A stretch of DNA of 34,101 nucleotides from Phenylobacterium sp. (GTDB taxonomy: Bacteria; Pseudomonadota; Alphaproteobacteria; Caulobacterales; Caulobacteraceae): the NCBI RefSeq assembly GCF_030693625.1, contig NZ_JAUYAF010000005.1:1-34101 (forward strand), read 5' to 3'. Below the pieces are notes generated by a model that saw only the letters and a program-made list of their open reading frames with translations, had not been told where the DNA came from and made no database searches. The position numbers and the translations under genes were made by a program. This document shows, piece by piece, positions 1-8,031 of this stretch (positions within the stretch are counted from its first letter, which is position 1; each line of letters begins with the position of its first letter).

Positions 1-1
1 G

Positions 2-1264
2 CCCTGCAACGAGATCAAGTACATCGTTCACTTCCCGGAGAGCCGGGAGATCTGGTCCTACGGCTCCGGCTACGGCGGCAACGCGCTGCTGGGCAAGAAG
101 TGCTTCGCGCTGCGCATCGCCTCGGTCATGGCCCGCGACGAGGGCTGGTTCGCCGAGCACATGCTGATCCTCAAGCTGAGCTCGCCCGAGGGCTCCGTAC
201 GCTACATCGCCGCGGCCTTCCCAAGCGCGTGCGGCAAGACCAACATGGCCATGCTGCAGCCTACCCTGCCTGGCTGGAAGGCCGAGACCATCGGCGACGA
301 CATCTGCTGGATGCGGTTCGGCGACGACGGCCGCCTCTACGCGATCAATCCGGAAGCCGGCTTCTTTGGTGTGGCACCCGGAACCGGGATCGAGACTAAC
401 AAGAACGCCGTGGACTCCCTGCATTCCAACAGCGTCTTCACCAATGTGGCGCTCACCTCCGACGGCGATGTTTGGTGGGAGGGCCTCACCGAGACCCCGC
501 CGGAAGGTCTCACCGACTGGAAGGGCCGGCCCTGGTCACCCGAGAGCGGCGAGCCTGCCGCCCACCCCAACGCCCGTTTCACGGTGCCCGCATCCCAGTG
601 TCCGGTGATCGCCGCCGAATGGGAAGATCCAAAGGGCGTGCCGATTTCTGCCATCCTGTTCGGCGGCCGGCGCGCGAGCGCCGTGCCGCTGGTGACCGAG
701 GCCTTCGACTGGGCCCACGGCGTCTTCTTGGCCTCCAATGTGGCCTCGGAAGGCACGGCGGCGGCGGAGAACAAGATCGGCGAGTTGCGCCGCGACCCCT
801 TCGCCATGTTGCCGTTCTGCGGCTACAACATGGGGGACTACTTCGCTCACTGGCTCAAAATGGGCGCCAAGGCCGACGCCGCCAAGCTGCCGAAAATCTA
901 CTTCGTCAACTGGTTCCGCAAGGACGAGAAGGGCAAGTTCGTCTGGCCGGGCTATGGCGAGAACAGCCGCGTGCTCAAGTGGATCTTCGGCCGGCTGGAG
1001 GGCGAGGCCGCCGCGACCGACACCCCCATCGGCCGCGTGCCGACCCCAGAGAGCCTCGATCTCTCCGGGCTCAGCCTGACTGAGGCCCAGCTGAACCTGC
1101 TGCTTACCGTCGATCCGGCGGTCTGGCAGGAGGAGGCGGCGCTGATCCCGCCGGCCTATGAGAAGTTCGGCGACCACCTGCCCAAGGCGCTTTGGAGCCA
1201 GCACGAGGCCCTGGTGGCCCGGCTGGCCCAGGCCGCCCGCCCAGCCATGATGGTCGCGGAATAG
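2..1264 (+). CDS. pckG: Phosphoenolpyruvate carboxykinase (GTP), 3' part
   Basis: C-terminal 420 codons of GTP-dependent PEP carboxykinase, which converts oxaloacetate plus GTP to PEP, CO2 and GDP at the entry to gluconeogenesis. The reading frame is open from base 2, so the start lies outside the window; the family is usually about 600 residues, leaving roughly 190 unseen. Visible landmarks are [12 protein letters not shown] near the left edge, the P-loop with the family's reactive cysteine ([13 protein letters not shown], bases about 219-257), the GDDICWM metal-binding strand, and FFGVAPGTG, which contributes to guanine-nucleotide binding in the family. The segment [15 protein letters not shown] before the C-terminus is also typical. 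The protein is cytosolic. An XdhC-like gene starts 19 bases after the stop and is probably co-transcribed. The GTP-type assignment is secure, because the ATP-type enzyme is unrelated in sequence. Confidence 0.97.
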   Translation, partial: PCNEIKYIVHFPESREIWSYGSGYGGNALLGKKCFALRIASVMARDEGWFAEHMLILKLSSPEGSVRYIAAAFPSACGKTNMAMLQPTLPGWKAETIGDDICWMRFGDDGRLYAINPEAGFFGVAPGTGIETNKNAVDSLHSNSVFTNVALTSDGDVWWEGLTETPPEGLTDWKGRPWSPESGEPAAHPNARFTVPASQCPVIAAEWEDPKGVPISAILFGGRRASAVPLVTEAFDWAHGVFLASNVASEGTAAAENKIGELRRDPFAMLPFCGYNMGDYFAHWLKMGAKADAAKLPKIYFVNWFRKDEKGKFVWPGYGENSRVLKWIFGRLEGEAAATDTPIGRVPTPESLDLSGLSLTEAQLNLLLTVDPAVWQEEAALIPPAYEKFGDHLPKALWSQHEALVARLAQAARPAMMVAE

Positions 1265-1283
1265 ACAGCGGGCGGCGCGCGCC

Positions 1284-1757
1284 ATGACCTTGCCGCCCCG
1301 CCGACCGCGCCTGGCCATCTTCGGCGCGGGCCCGGCCGGTTCGGCCTTCGCGCGCCAGTTCGCGCTGTTGCCCTTCGAGGTGGAGGCCTACGACACCCGG
1401 CCCCACAACGCCGACCACGCCACCATCCTCAGCGAGGACGAGCTGGTGGAGGTGGCCGGCTGCCTGGAAGAGGGGGACTACGTCCTGATCGCCAGCGCCA
1501 GCCATGAGCTGGACGGCCGCATCGCCCAGGCCGTCCTGACGGCCGGGCGGTTCCGGTACTGCGGCATGATCGGCTCCCGCAAGAAGCGCGACGAGATCCT
1601 CGCGGCGCTGTCGCAAGCGGGTGTCTCGCCTGGCCAGGTCGCCCGCCTGCAATGCCCCATCGGCATCCCCGAACTCCATGGCCGGGCTCCAGAGGTGATC
1701 GCCGTTTCGGTGGCGGCCCAGGTGCTGCAGGTTCTACAGGACGACAACCCGGAGTAG
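1284..1757 (+). CDS. XdhC-like Rossmann-domain protein (short form)
   Basis: This 157-residue protein matches the C-terminal Rossmann domain of XdhC/CoxI accessory proteins. It opens with a nucleotide-binding glycine motif (FGAGPAGSAF, residues about 13-22). The family signature follows as YCGMIGSRKKRDEIL and then CPIGIPELHGRAPEVIAVSVAAQ near the C-terminus (shown here only as landmarks around residues 90-145). Full XdhC proteins also carry an N-terminal XdhC_CoxI domain and help insert molybdenum cofactor into xanthine dehydrogenase-type enzymes. That domain is absent here, and no molybdenum hydroxylase gene lies nearby. The ATG is 19 bases after the PEP carboxykinase stop, which suggests one transcript. 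It may act alone or with a separately encoded partner; its substrate cannot be told from the sequence. Confidence 0.82.
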   Translation: MTLPPRRPRLAIFGAGPAGSAFARQFALLPFEVEAYDTRPHNADHATILSEDELVEVAGCLEEGDYVLIASASHELDGRIAQAVLTAGRFRYCGMIGSRKKRDEILAALSQAGVSPGQVARLQCPIGIPELHGRAPEVIAVSVAAQVLQVLQDDNPE

Positions 1758-1916
1758 GCGGCGCCTTCGCCTCAGGATCGCGCGCCCGATTGTGGCGCTA
1801 CGCCTCACTGCTCACGGTCTGCGGCGGCGCGCCGCGGCCGTGCTGGTGTTCAGTGAACCGCAACTTAAGCATCCCAATCATAGGCTTGCCGAAAATCGGG
1901 AAGGATCACCACCGAG

Positions 1917-3023
1917 GTGTCGGTAATCCTACCTCCGCATCGCGGCATCCCTTTCGGCGTGGCGGGTTCACAGCCCGTTTTCGATCGCGCGACCGATATG
2001 GCCGTCGTCATGTTCGACGGCTATGCCACGGCCCTGGCCATCGTCCACCGGGGTCGCATGTGGCGCAGCCGCGATCCCGAGGGCGGGCTGCCGAAGACCA
2101 GTGTGCTGGCCGAACAGGTGATCAGCCCGGGCGCCCCGCTCTGGGTTGAGGATCTGACTGACCACCCCGTCTCCGCTGGCCATCCCCTGGTCGTGGGTGG
2201 CGATCACCTGCGATTCTACCTCGGTGTCCCGGTCCTCAGCCGAGACGGCGCGGTGATCGGGGTGCTCTCGGTTCTGGGCCTGCATCCCAAGCCCTTCGAC
2301 GCCATGAAGTTGCGGATGCTGCAACAGCTGGCGGAGTTCGTTGCGGACGAATGCTTCCGCCAGCTGGGCGCCCTGGAATTGGAAGAGACCCAGTCGGCCC
2401 TCTCAGCTTTCGTGAAGGCGGTTCCAGCCTCGGTGATGGTCTCCGATCGCGAGATGCGGGTGCTGCAGGCCAGCCTCACCTGGCTGACCAGCGCCGAGGG
2501 GCGCGGCTCGACATTCCGCGTCGTCCTTCCCCTGGAGCGGATCGGCCATGAGTCCGCCGAGGCCGCCCCGATAGAGACCGGTGGTGGCGTCGCCACACTG
2601 GAGCCGGAACGCGCCTTGCGCGTGCTGGCCGCGGAGGACAACCCGGTCAACCAGCTGGTGCTCAAGACCCTGTTGCAGCAGGTGAGGGTCGAGGTCTTCG
2701 TGGTGGACGACGGGCAGCAGGGCCCCGGAGGCCTGGCGCGCCCATGACTGAGACCTCATCCTTATGGATGTCCAGATGCCGGTCATGGACGGCTCGAGCG
2801 CGACGGTCGCCATCCGGGCCGACGAGGCGCGCAGCGGCCGCGCGCGCACGCCGATCATCGCCCTGACCGCCAACGCCATGGCCCACCAGACCGCGGGGTA
2901 CCCCTGGCCGTCGGCACGGATGGCTTCGTCGCCAAGCCCATCAATGCGGCCAAGCTCTCCCAGGCCATCGCCGAGGCGATCGAGGCCGGCGATCAGCAGG
3001 CCGAGTGCGTCGCGGTCTGCTGA
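1917..3023 (+). pseudogene. Decayed GAF hybrid histidine kinase / response regulator
   Basis: Remnant of a sensor kinase with a fused receiver domain. From the GTG at 1917 there is a GAF domain (to about residue 145) and the first strand of a PAS-like domain (FVKAVPASVMVSDREM). The sequence then jumps directly to the last strand of a histidine-kinase ATPase domain (GRGSTFRVVLPLERI, about 2503-2540). The phosphoacceptor His box and the N, G1 and F boxes are missing, so several hundred bases have been lost. The receiver starts with VLAAEDNPVNQLVLKTLL, shifts frame near 2721, meets a TGA at 2749-2751 where homologues usually have Trp, and continues with MDVQMPVMDG at 2764. It shifts back near 2902 and finishes as LAVGTDGFVAKPINAAKLSQ to the TGA at 3021-3023. 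With one deletion, two frameshifts and one nonsense codon, it cannot encode a working kinase. The leftmost frame alone could make a 276-residue GAF protein. Confidence 0.88.
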
Positions 3024-3029
3024 TCGGCT

Positions 3030-3063
3030 CGCCCGGCCGGATGGCGACATCCTATGCCGGGCG
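3030..3063. terminator. Compound hairpin between convergent 3' ends
   Basis: Outer arms CGCCCGGC (3030-3037) and GCCGGGCG (3056-3063) enclose an inner stem, GGATG (3039-3043) and CATCC (3048-3052), capped by a GCGA (GNRA-type) tetraloop. It sits between the stop of the decayed kinase (3023) and the stop of the convergent acetyltransferase (3052-3054). There is no T-tract on either side, so it may be a transcript-end stabilising hairpin or a weak bidirectional terminator. Confidence 0.5.
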
Positions 3064-3528
3064 GGCCTCGCGCGCGCAGTCGAGCGAGAACCGCACCTTC
3101 TGGTCTCCGACGGCGCCCAGTCTTTCATAGAAGCGCACGGCGTCGAGGTTCCAGGCCGAGGTCTGCCATTGGACTTCCTCGAGCCCCTGGGCTGTGGCGA
3201 ACCCGGTGACCGCGTCCACCAGTCGGGCGCCGAGGCCGTGGTTGCGGGCGGCCGCGCTGACGAACAGGCAGTCCATGTGCAGATAATCCCGGCCCTGCCA
3301 GGCGCTGAACTCGCAGCTGGCCGCCGCGTAGCCCAGCAGGTCGGCTCCGTCCCCGGCCACCCACGCGAACAGGCGGGACGGCGGCTCGAAGAGGGCGCGC
3401 GAAAGCTGCGTCGCCTTAGCGGTCACCTCGCCCCTTTCGAAGGCGGCGTGCTCCGCCATAAGCGCCAGGAGACCCGGGAGGTCTCCCAGGGTCACCGCGC
3501 GGACGCCAAACTCCGGCGGAGCCTTCAT
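3052..3528 (-). CDS. GNAT family N-acetyltransferase
   Basis: A 158-residue Gcn5-related acetyltransferase that would transfer an acetyl group from acetyl-CoA to an amine. The fold is visible as an N-terminal strand (VRAVTLGDLPGLLALM) and the beta4 strand YLHMDCLFVSAAA. The pyrophosphate-binding loop follows as RNHGLGARLVDAV (residues about 95-107), and NLDAVRFYERLGAV closes the domain near the C-terminus, as is typical. The substrate cannot be predicted. Its ATG overlaps the TGA of the upstream rhodanese gene in the ATGA arrangement (3525-3528), so the two are translationally coupled and share a promoter in the gap before ftrA. Length and motifs are normal for the family. Confidence 0.9.
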   Translation of the reverse strand: MKAPPEFGVRAVTLGDLPGLLALMAEHAAFERGEVTAKATQLSRALFEPPSRLFAWVAGDGADLLGYAAASCEFSAWQGRDYLHMDCLFVSAAARNHGLGARLVDAVTGFATAQGLEEVQWQTSAWNLDAVRFYERLGAVGDQKVRFSLDCAREARPA

Positions 3529-3929
3529 GCCGGGACGGGCACAGCGAGATCGAAACCCTCGTCGATCCAGCCGGTGACGCCGCCGTCCATCCGCTTCACC
3601 TTGCGGCCGAGCCGGGCGAGCCTGACCGCGCCGCGGGCCGCGCCGTTGCAGTGGGTCCCGGCGCAGTAGACGACGAAGAGGGTATCGGCGGGATAGGCCT
3701 CCATTCGCGAGGCGATGATCTTGCCGTGGGGAAGGTTTGTCGCGCCGGGCACGTGCCCCGTGGCGAAGAGGGCGGGGCTGCGGACATCCAGGAGCACAAA
3801 GCCAGGATCGCCCGAGGCCAGCGCGTCGTGCACGTCCCAGCAGTCGGTTTCAAACTGGAACTCGCGCTCGAAATGCTCGAGCGCGGCCTGGGGATCGGCG
3901 GGGGGAAGCTGGGTTACGGCGTTGGCCAT
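3525..3929 (-). CDS. Rhodanese-like sulfurtransferase
   Basis: A 134-residue single rhodanese domain. The CDC25-like entry strand reads FVLLDVRSPALFATGHVPGA (residues 44-63), and the active-site loop is CAGTHCNGAARGA with catalytic Cys89. Such proteins carry a persulfide on this Cys and move sulfane sulfur, although the natural acceptor is rarely known. I chose the ATG at 3929 because AGAGGAG lies just upstream on the minus strand at good spacing. An earlier TTG at 4004 would add 25 residues with no domain content. The gene is divergent from the FtrA-type regulator (start 4094) and overlaps the acetyltransferase gene by 4 bases. The pairing suggests that the regulator controls this two-gene unit, which is an inference. 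Confidence 0.9.
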   Translation of the reverse strand: MANAVTQLPPADPQAALEHFEREFQFETDCWDVHDALASGDPGFVLLDVRSPALFATGHVPGATNLPHGKIIASRMEAYPADTLFVVYCAGTHCNGAARGAVRLARLGRKVKRMDGGVTGWIDEGFDLAVPVPA

Positions 3930-4093
3930 GGCGGACGTCTCCTCTGTAAGCGCCGCCTTACGGTCCGACGCCCAGGCCACGATCACAATCGGCGCGATCG
4001 CCAAGCTTTGCTAAGATCACGCCAAACGCCTTCGCCCCGATTGCCAAGCCGGGCGGCGGCCGTTGAAGGCTGTGACCAAGGAGACCGAAACCG

Positions 4094-5092
4094 ATGCCCA
4101 CAGACACAACGCCCCCAAACCGGAGCGTGGTCGCCCTGGTCTACGACAACCTGTGCAGCTTCGAATTCGGCTGCGCGGCCGAGGTGTTTGGCCTGCCGCG
4201 TCCGGAGGTGGGCCCCGACTGGTACAGCTTCGCCACCGCGGCCGTAGAGCCTGGTCCGATCACAGCGATGGGCGGGCTGAGGTTTGAGGCGTCCGGTGGG
4301 CTGGAAGTGCTGAAGGGCGCGGGGACGGTGGTGGTGCCCGGGTGGAAGGGCGCCGACGTTCAGCCCAGCGCCGAGCTGGTGGCCGCCCTGCGCGCCGCCT
4401 ATGCCGGGGGCGCGCGGCTGGTGACGATCTGCTCAGGCGTCTTTGTCCTGGCGGCGGCCGGCCTGCTGGATGGCCGCCGGGCCACGACCCATTGGCGGTA
4501 TGCCGAGACCCTGCGCCAGCGCTATCCGCGCATCGAGGTGGACCCCAATGTCCTCTATGTCGACGAGGGGCAGATCCTCACCTCAGCCGGCAGCGCCGCG
4601 GGCCTGGATCTCTGCCTGCACGTGGTGCGGCGGGACTTCGGGGCACGGATCGCCAACCAGGTGGCGCGCCGGCTGGTGATCGCCCCGCACCGGGATGGAG
4701 GCCAGGCCCAGTTCATCGAACGCCCGCTGGCGTCGAGCGCCGGCGGACGCCTCTCGCAGCTGATCGCCGAACTTCAGGAGGAGCCCCAAGGGTCGCCGAG
4801 CATCCAGCAACTGGCGGCGCGCGCGGCGATGAGTGAGCGCACCTTCATCCGTCGGTTCCGAGAGACGACGGGAATGGCCCCGGGCGCCTGGCTCGTGGCG
4901 GTGCGGGTGGATCGCGCCCGCGACCTCCTGGAGACCACAGACCTGAGCATCGAACAGGTGGCGGCCGAGAGCGGTTTTGGGGCGGCCACCACCCTTCGCC
5001 ACCATTTCCGCAGCCGCCTGGGCCTGAGCCCCGCGGCCTACAGGGACCGCTTCGGCGCCGCGGCCGCCGCACTTGGCCCCGCGGCGGCCTAG
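4094..5092 (+). CDS. ftrA: FtrA/GlxA-type regulator (DJ-1/PfpI + AraC HTH)
   Basis: A 332-residue transcriptional regulator. Residues about 10-195 form a DJ-1/PfpI amidotransferase-like domain with FEFGCAAEVFGLPRPEVG near the start and the nucleophile-elbow cysteine at Cys113 (VTICSGVFVLAAAGLL). Residues about 218-325 form an AraC-type DNA-binding domain with two helix-turn-helices: PSIQQLAARAAMSERTFIRR, then DLSIEQVAAESGFGAATTLR, followed by GLSPAAYRDRF. The match to the FtrA subgroup is close over the whole length. The ATG is preceded by AAGGAG (4078-4083) at 10 bases. The gene is divergent from the rhodanese and acetyltransferase genes, whose promoter probably shares the 164-base gap. The effector is unknown. 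In this family the N-terminal domain usually senses a small molecule rather than acting as an enzyme. Confidence 0.92.
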   Translation: MPTDTTPPNRSVVALVYDNLCSFEFGCAAEVFGLPRPEVGPDWYSFATAAVEPGPITAMGGLRFEASGGLEVLKGAGTVVVPGWKGADVQPSAELVAALRAAYAGGARLVTICSGVFVLAAAGLLDGRRATTHWRYAETLRQRYPRIEVDPNVLYVDEGQILTSAGSAAGLDLCLHVVRRDFGARIANQVARRLVIAPHRDGGQAQFIERPLASSAGGRLSQLIAELQEEPQGSPSIQQLAARAAMSERTFIRRFRETTGMAPGAWLVAVRVDRARDLLETTDLSIEQVAAESGFGAATTLRHHFRSRLGLSPAAYRDRFGAAAAALGPAAA

Positions 5093-5404
5093 CTTTCGAG
5101 GCTACGGCCAGGCTCCACCAAGGTGGCTGGGCTTCGAACCGGCACGCGCATACTGAGGCGAATGGGCGCCGCAGCCGCGGTCATGTTCCTCCCGAGCGAG
5201 CGAGCTCGCGTTGCGGAGCGCCTGGCCTGTCGCCCGCATGATCTTGGTCAAAGACAAAGGCTGGAATTCCGCGAAGGTCAGGGCTGGCGGACCCTGTCTG
5301 AACGTGTGCGCGGGCACGAGGCCCGGGCGAGTTCACCATGCAGCGTCGCCCTGACGACGCTATGCGACGCGGCGCGCCCGCGGGATCAAGCGAGGAGTTG
5401 CGCT
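5093..5404. other. Gap of 312 bases without a supported gene
   Basis: Between ftrA and the cupin gene I see no convincing coding sequence. An in-frame extension of the cupin frame upstream of 5405 reads as low-complexity Ala/Arg sequence, and a 71-codon minus-strand frame (5102-5317) has no recognisable domain or ribosome binding site. The stretch contains a 10-base palindrome, GCGAGCTCGC, near 5203. The last 13 bases hold the cupin ribosome binding site. Confidence 0.6.
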
Positions 5405-5857
5405 GTGAAGGGCTTTGTCGAGGACATCGAAGACCTGACCGTTGAGAACGCCGCGTTCCGGCGCGTGCTCTATACGGGCAAGCACCTGCAACTGGTGCTG
5501 ATGGCGTTGAAGGCCGGAGAAGAGATCGGTTCCGAAACCCACGTCGGTCATGACCAGTTCTTTCGCATCGAGAAGGGCAAGGGCGAGGTGTGGATCGATG
5601 GCGAGCGCACCAAGATCAAGCGCGACGACGCAATCGTCGTGCCGGCCGGCGCGACCCACAACATCGTCAACACCGGCTCAAAGTCGCTGAAGCTCTATAC
5701 GCTCTACGCGCCGCCCGAGCACCCTGACGGCCTGGTGCGCGCGACGAAGGCCGACGCCGCGGCCACCAAGGCGCATTTCGACGGAAAGACGACGGAAGGC
5801 CCGGCCCCGGCCAAGGCGACAGGTCGTGGGGGAACCCGTGAAAAACCCGCCGACTGA
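5405..5857 (+). CDS. Cupin domain protein
   Basis: A 150-residue single-domain cupin. I chose the GTG start at 5405 because GAGGAG (5392-5397) lies 7 bases upstream and because the cupin fold begins at once. Motif 1 reads ETHVGHDQFFRIEKGKGEVW, with His46, His49 and Glu56 as likely metal ligands. The two histidines are separated by two residues (H-x2-H) rather than the usual one. Motif 2 reads VVPAGATHNIVNTG with His85. A Lys/Ala/Thr-rich, probably disordered tail follows residue 110. Small cupins of this type (YP_/DUF-like, with YAPPEHPDG after motif 2) are conserved but have no assigned reaction; they could be isomerases or binding proteins. A hairpin follows at 5883, and the MgtC-like gene starts 68 bases downstream. 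Confidence 0.88.
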   Translation: MKGFVEDIEDLTVENAAFRRVLYTGKHLQLVLMALKAGEEIGSETHVGHDQFFRIEKGKGEVWIDGERTKIKRDDAIVVPAGATHNIVNTGSKSLKLYTLYAPPEHPDGLVRATKADAAATKAHFDGKTTEGPAPAKATGRGGTREKPAD

Positions 5858-5882
5858 ATCGGGCCTCGGCCCCCTCACGCGT

Positions 5883-5901
5883 CGGCGGCTCGACGCCGCC
5901 G
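5883..5901 (+). terminator. Hairpin after the cupin gene
   Basis: The arms CGGCGGC (5883-5889) and GCCGCCG (5895-5901) surround a TCGAC loop, 25 bases after the cupin stop and 24 bases before the next ATG. No T-tract follows, so it may be an attenuator or mRNA-processing hairpin rather than a strong terminator. Confidence 0.35.
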
Positions 5902-5925
5902 TCGGAGCTCCCGGCGCGTCGCCCT

Positions 5926-7227
5926 ATGCCTCCCGGTGACCCGGCACCCTGGTTGAGCGGCGCCGAGTGGCCGCTCGCGGTCGCCCTGGCGATCGGTCTG
6001 CTGATCGGGCTGGAGCGCGAGCGTCGGAAGGGCGACGGGAGCACCCGTTCTGCCGCCGGCTTGCGCACCTTTGGTCTGGTTGGCCTGCTGGGTGGTGTCG
6101 CCGGGCTGGCGGGCGGTACGGGACTTATCCTGCTGACTGGAGGCTTCGTCGCCGTTGGAACCCTGGTGGCGTACGGGCTCGGGGACCGCAAGGACCCCGG
6201 ACTGACCGGCGAGGTGGCGCTTGTCTTGACCTACGCCCTTGGCGTCCTGGCGCAGACCCGTCCCGCCCTCGCGCTTGGCGCTGGCGTGGTCGTGGCGGCT
6301 CTGCTGGCGTTTCGGGTTCAACTGCACCGATTTGCGCGCGACCGGATCACCGATCAGGAACTTCTGGACGCCCTGACGTTTGCGATCGCCGCCGCCGTCA
6401 TTCTTCCCCTCCTGCCCAATCGGACGGTCGATCCGTTCGGGTCGCTGAATCCTTTCATGCTCTGGCGTCTCGCCGTGGTGGCGATGGCGCTCAGCTTCCT
6501 GGGTTATGTCGCGCAGCGCCTATTGGGCGGGCGTTTCGGGCTGCTGATCGCGGGCCTTGCCGCCGGATTTGTCTCAAGTACGGCCGCGGTCGCCGCCATG
6601 GGCGCGCGCGCCAAGGCGCAGCCGGACCTGACTGCCGCCAGCGCGGCGGGCGCGATCGCCTCCATGATCGGCAGTCTCGCCTACCTGCTGGCGATCATAG
6701 GCGCCGCAAGTCCGCCGCTGATCGTCGCCCTGGCCATCCCGCTGGGCCTGGCCTCCCTCCTGACGCTCGCCTATGCTGTCTGGCTCGTGCGCCACACGCC
6801 GAAGTCCGCAAACCACGAGACCGTCGGCCGGGCGTTCAGTGGCGCGGCTGTCTTGCTGTTCGTAGCGCTGGTCGGCGTCTTCAGCCTGGTCGCGGAACTG
6901 CTTGTTCGCTGGCTCGGCCCGGCCGGCGCCATGATCGGCGCAGCGGCGATGGGCGTCGCCGATGCGCAAGCGGCCTCGGTATCCATGGCCAACCTCCTGG
7001 CAGTCGGGCGTATGCCGGAGTCGACCGCCGCGATCGGAGTCGTGCTGGCGCTGACCACCAACATGGCGATCAAGGTTCCGACAGCCTTCGTGACCGGAGG
7101 TCGAGTCTACGGGCGGCAGGTCGCCATCGGAGTCCTGCTGCTGCTGGCGGGGCTATGGATCGGCGGCGTTGTCGAAGTCCTCGCCGGTGGAGGATGGCTC
7201 TCAGTGGGAGGCGATCGCGACCTGTGA
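5926..7227 (+). CDS. MgtC/SapB-DUF4010 family membrane protein
   Basis: A 433-residue polytopic inner-membrane protein. The N-terminal part carries the MgtC-type signature VALAIGLLIGLERERR (residues about 17-32) followed by RSAAGLRTFGLVGLLGG. The C-terminal half matches DUF4010, with GLLIAGLAAGFVSSTAAVAAM and GAAAMGVADAQAASVSMANL as landmarks. About a dozen hydrophobic segments are visible. MgtC proteins are linked to survival at low magnesium and to inhibition of F-type ATPase, but the DUF4010 fusion group has no established role. The start is the ATG at 5926; the nearest GGAG is about 18 bases upstream, so the ribosome binding site is weak and the true start could be a few codons later. The frameshifted membrane-protein gene that follows may be in the same operon. 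Confidence 0.85.
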   Translation: MPPGDPAPWLSGAEWPLAVALAIGLLIGLERERRKGDGSTRSAAGLRTFGLVGLLGGVAGLAGGTGLILLTGGFVAVGTLVAYGLGDRKDPGLTGEVALVLTYALGVLAQTRPALALGAGVVVAALLAFRVQLHRFARDRITDQELLDALTFAIAAAVILPLLPNRTVDPFGSLNPFMLWRLAVVAMALSFLGYVAQRLLGGRFGLLIAGLAAGFVSSTAAVAAMGARAKAQPDLTAASAAGAIASMIGSLAYLLAIIGAASPPLIVALAIPLGLASLLTLAYAVWLVRHTPKSANHETVGRAFSGAAVLLFVALVGVFSLVAELLVRWLGPAGAMIGAAAMGVADAQAASVSMANLLAVGRMPESTAAIGVVLALTTNMAIKVPTAFVTGGRVYGRQVAIGVLLLLAGLWIGGVVEVLAGGGWLSVGGDRDL

Positions 7228-7264
7228 CCAGCCATCAATCCGGAAGTCTGTGGGCCACGCGTTC

Positions 7265-7914
7265 ATGCCGGGTGCGGGCGGTATGAACCGGTCGCGCTCG
7301 CCAGCCGCTCGCCCACGCTGGCTGCGTCCGCGAACCAGCGGCCATCTGGATGGTCCCATCCAGCTGCGCGTCAACGAAGTCGGGCAGATCTTTCACACCC
7401 TCGACCCCTGCCGTTTCGCGAGCGTGACCTCGACGCTGGTGTTGAGGAATACATCGTCGGTTGGGCAGGCGAGATCGCCGAGAAGCACGCGATCACGATC
7501 ATCGTTTACCTCCCGCCCGCCGAAGCAGGGCGTGACGAGGCGCGGCACATCGGAGAGGCGATGCGGAACTACTTCGCGTACCGCTCGAAAGTCCTGGGAT
7601 GGGATCTCCGTGATATGTTCCGCACCGGCCGGGCCTCGCTCGCGATCGGCCTCACCGTCCTGGCGGCCTGCATTGTCCTGGGCAAGGGCGCCAGCAGCTT
7701 GTTGGGTGCGGGCTACGTTGGGCGCTTTTTTGACGAGGGGCTGATCATCCTGGGATGGGTCGCAAACTGGCGCCCGGTGGAAATCTTCCTCTACGCCTGG
7801 TGGCCCATCGAGCGACGGCGAAGGCTCTACCGTCGGCTCTCCCTCGCCCAAGTTAAGATCGAGGTCGGTGACCCGCAGGGAGCAGTTTCAGGAGCGACCC
7901 ACGATCGAGGCTGA
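7265..7914 (+). pseudogene. Frameshifted conserved membrane protein
   Basis: Two frames together form one protein. The first, from the ATG at 7265, ends with IQLRVNEVGQIFHTLDP (7358-7408). The second resumes as PFRERDLDAGVEEYIVGW from 7411 and continues through a strand (ITIIVYLPPAEAGRDEARH) to AMRNYFAYRSKVL, then two hydrophobic segments (SLAIGLTVLAACIVL and GLIILGWVANWRPVEIFLY) and an Arg-rich tail after WWPIERRRRLYRRL. The joining point lacks one base near 7409. The layout, with a soluble N-terminal part and a C-terminal membrane hairpin, agrees with a conserved uncharacterised family of roughly 200 residues that I recognise only by pattern. A single missing base could be a sequencing error. 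The downstream frame alone could give a 117-residue protein from the ATG at 7561. Confidence 0.72.
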
Positions 7915-8031
7915 CCAACAGATTCAGGCACGTGAGCGCCGCGCAGGCGGCAGGGCGAGCAAGTCCGTCGCCCGCTTCCGAGATTGTGCGGCGTTGCAGC
8001 GCGTCCGCGCGGAGCCCATTGCAGCGGAAGG

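Noticed and set aside
2403..3128. 241-codon minus-strand frame across the decayed kinase
   Set aside because: It runs antisense to recognisable receiver and ATPase remnants and has shadow-like composition.
5125..5160. tRNA-like T-loop (GGTTCGAA) on the minus strand
   Set aside because: The flanking bases do not pair as a T-stem, and no anticodon or acceptor arms can be placed.
5102..5317. 71-codon minus-strand frame between ftrA and the cupin gene
   Set aside because: No recognisable domain, no clear ribosome binding site and no supporting neighbour; recorded only as part of the gap.
5967..7286. 439-codon plus-strand frame overlapping the MgtC/DUF4010 gene
   Set aside because: It is an Arg/Gly-rich shadow of the real gene, which shows clear membrane segments and family motifs in the other frame.
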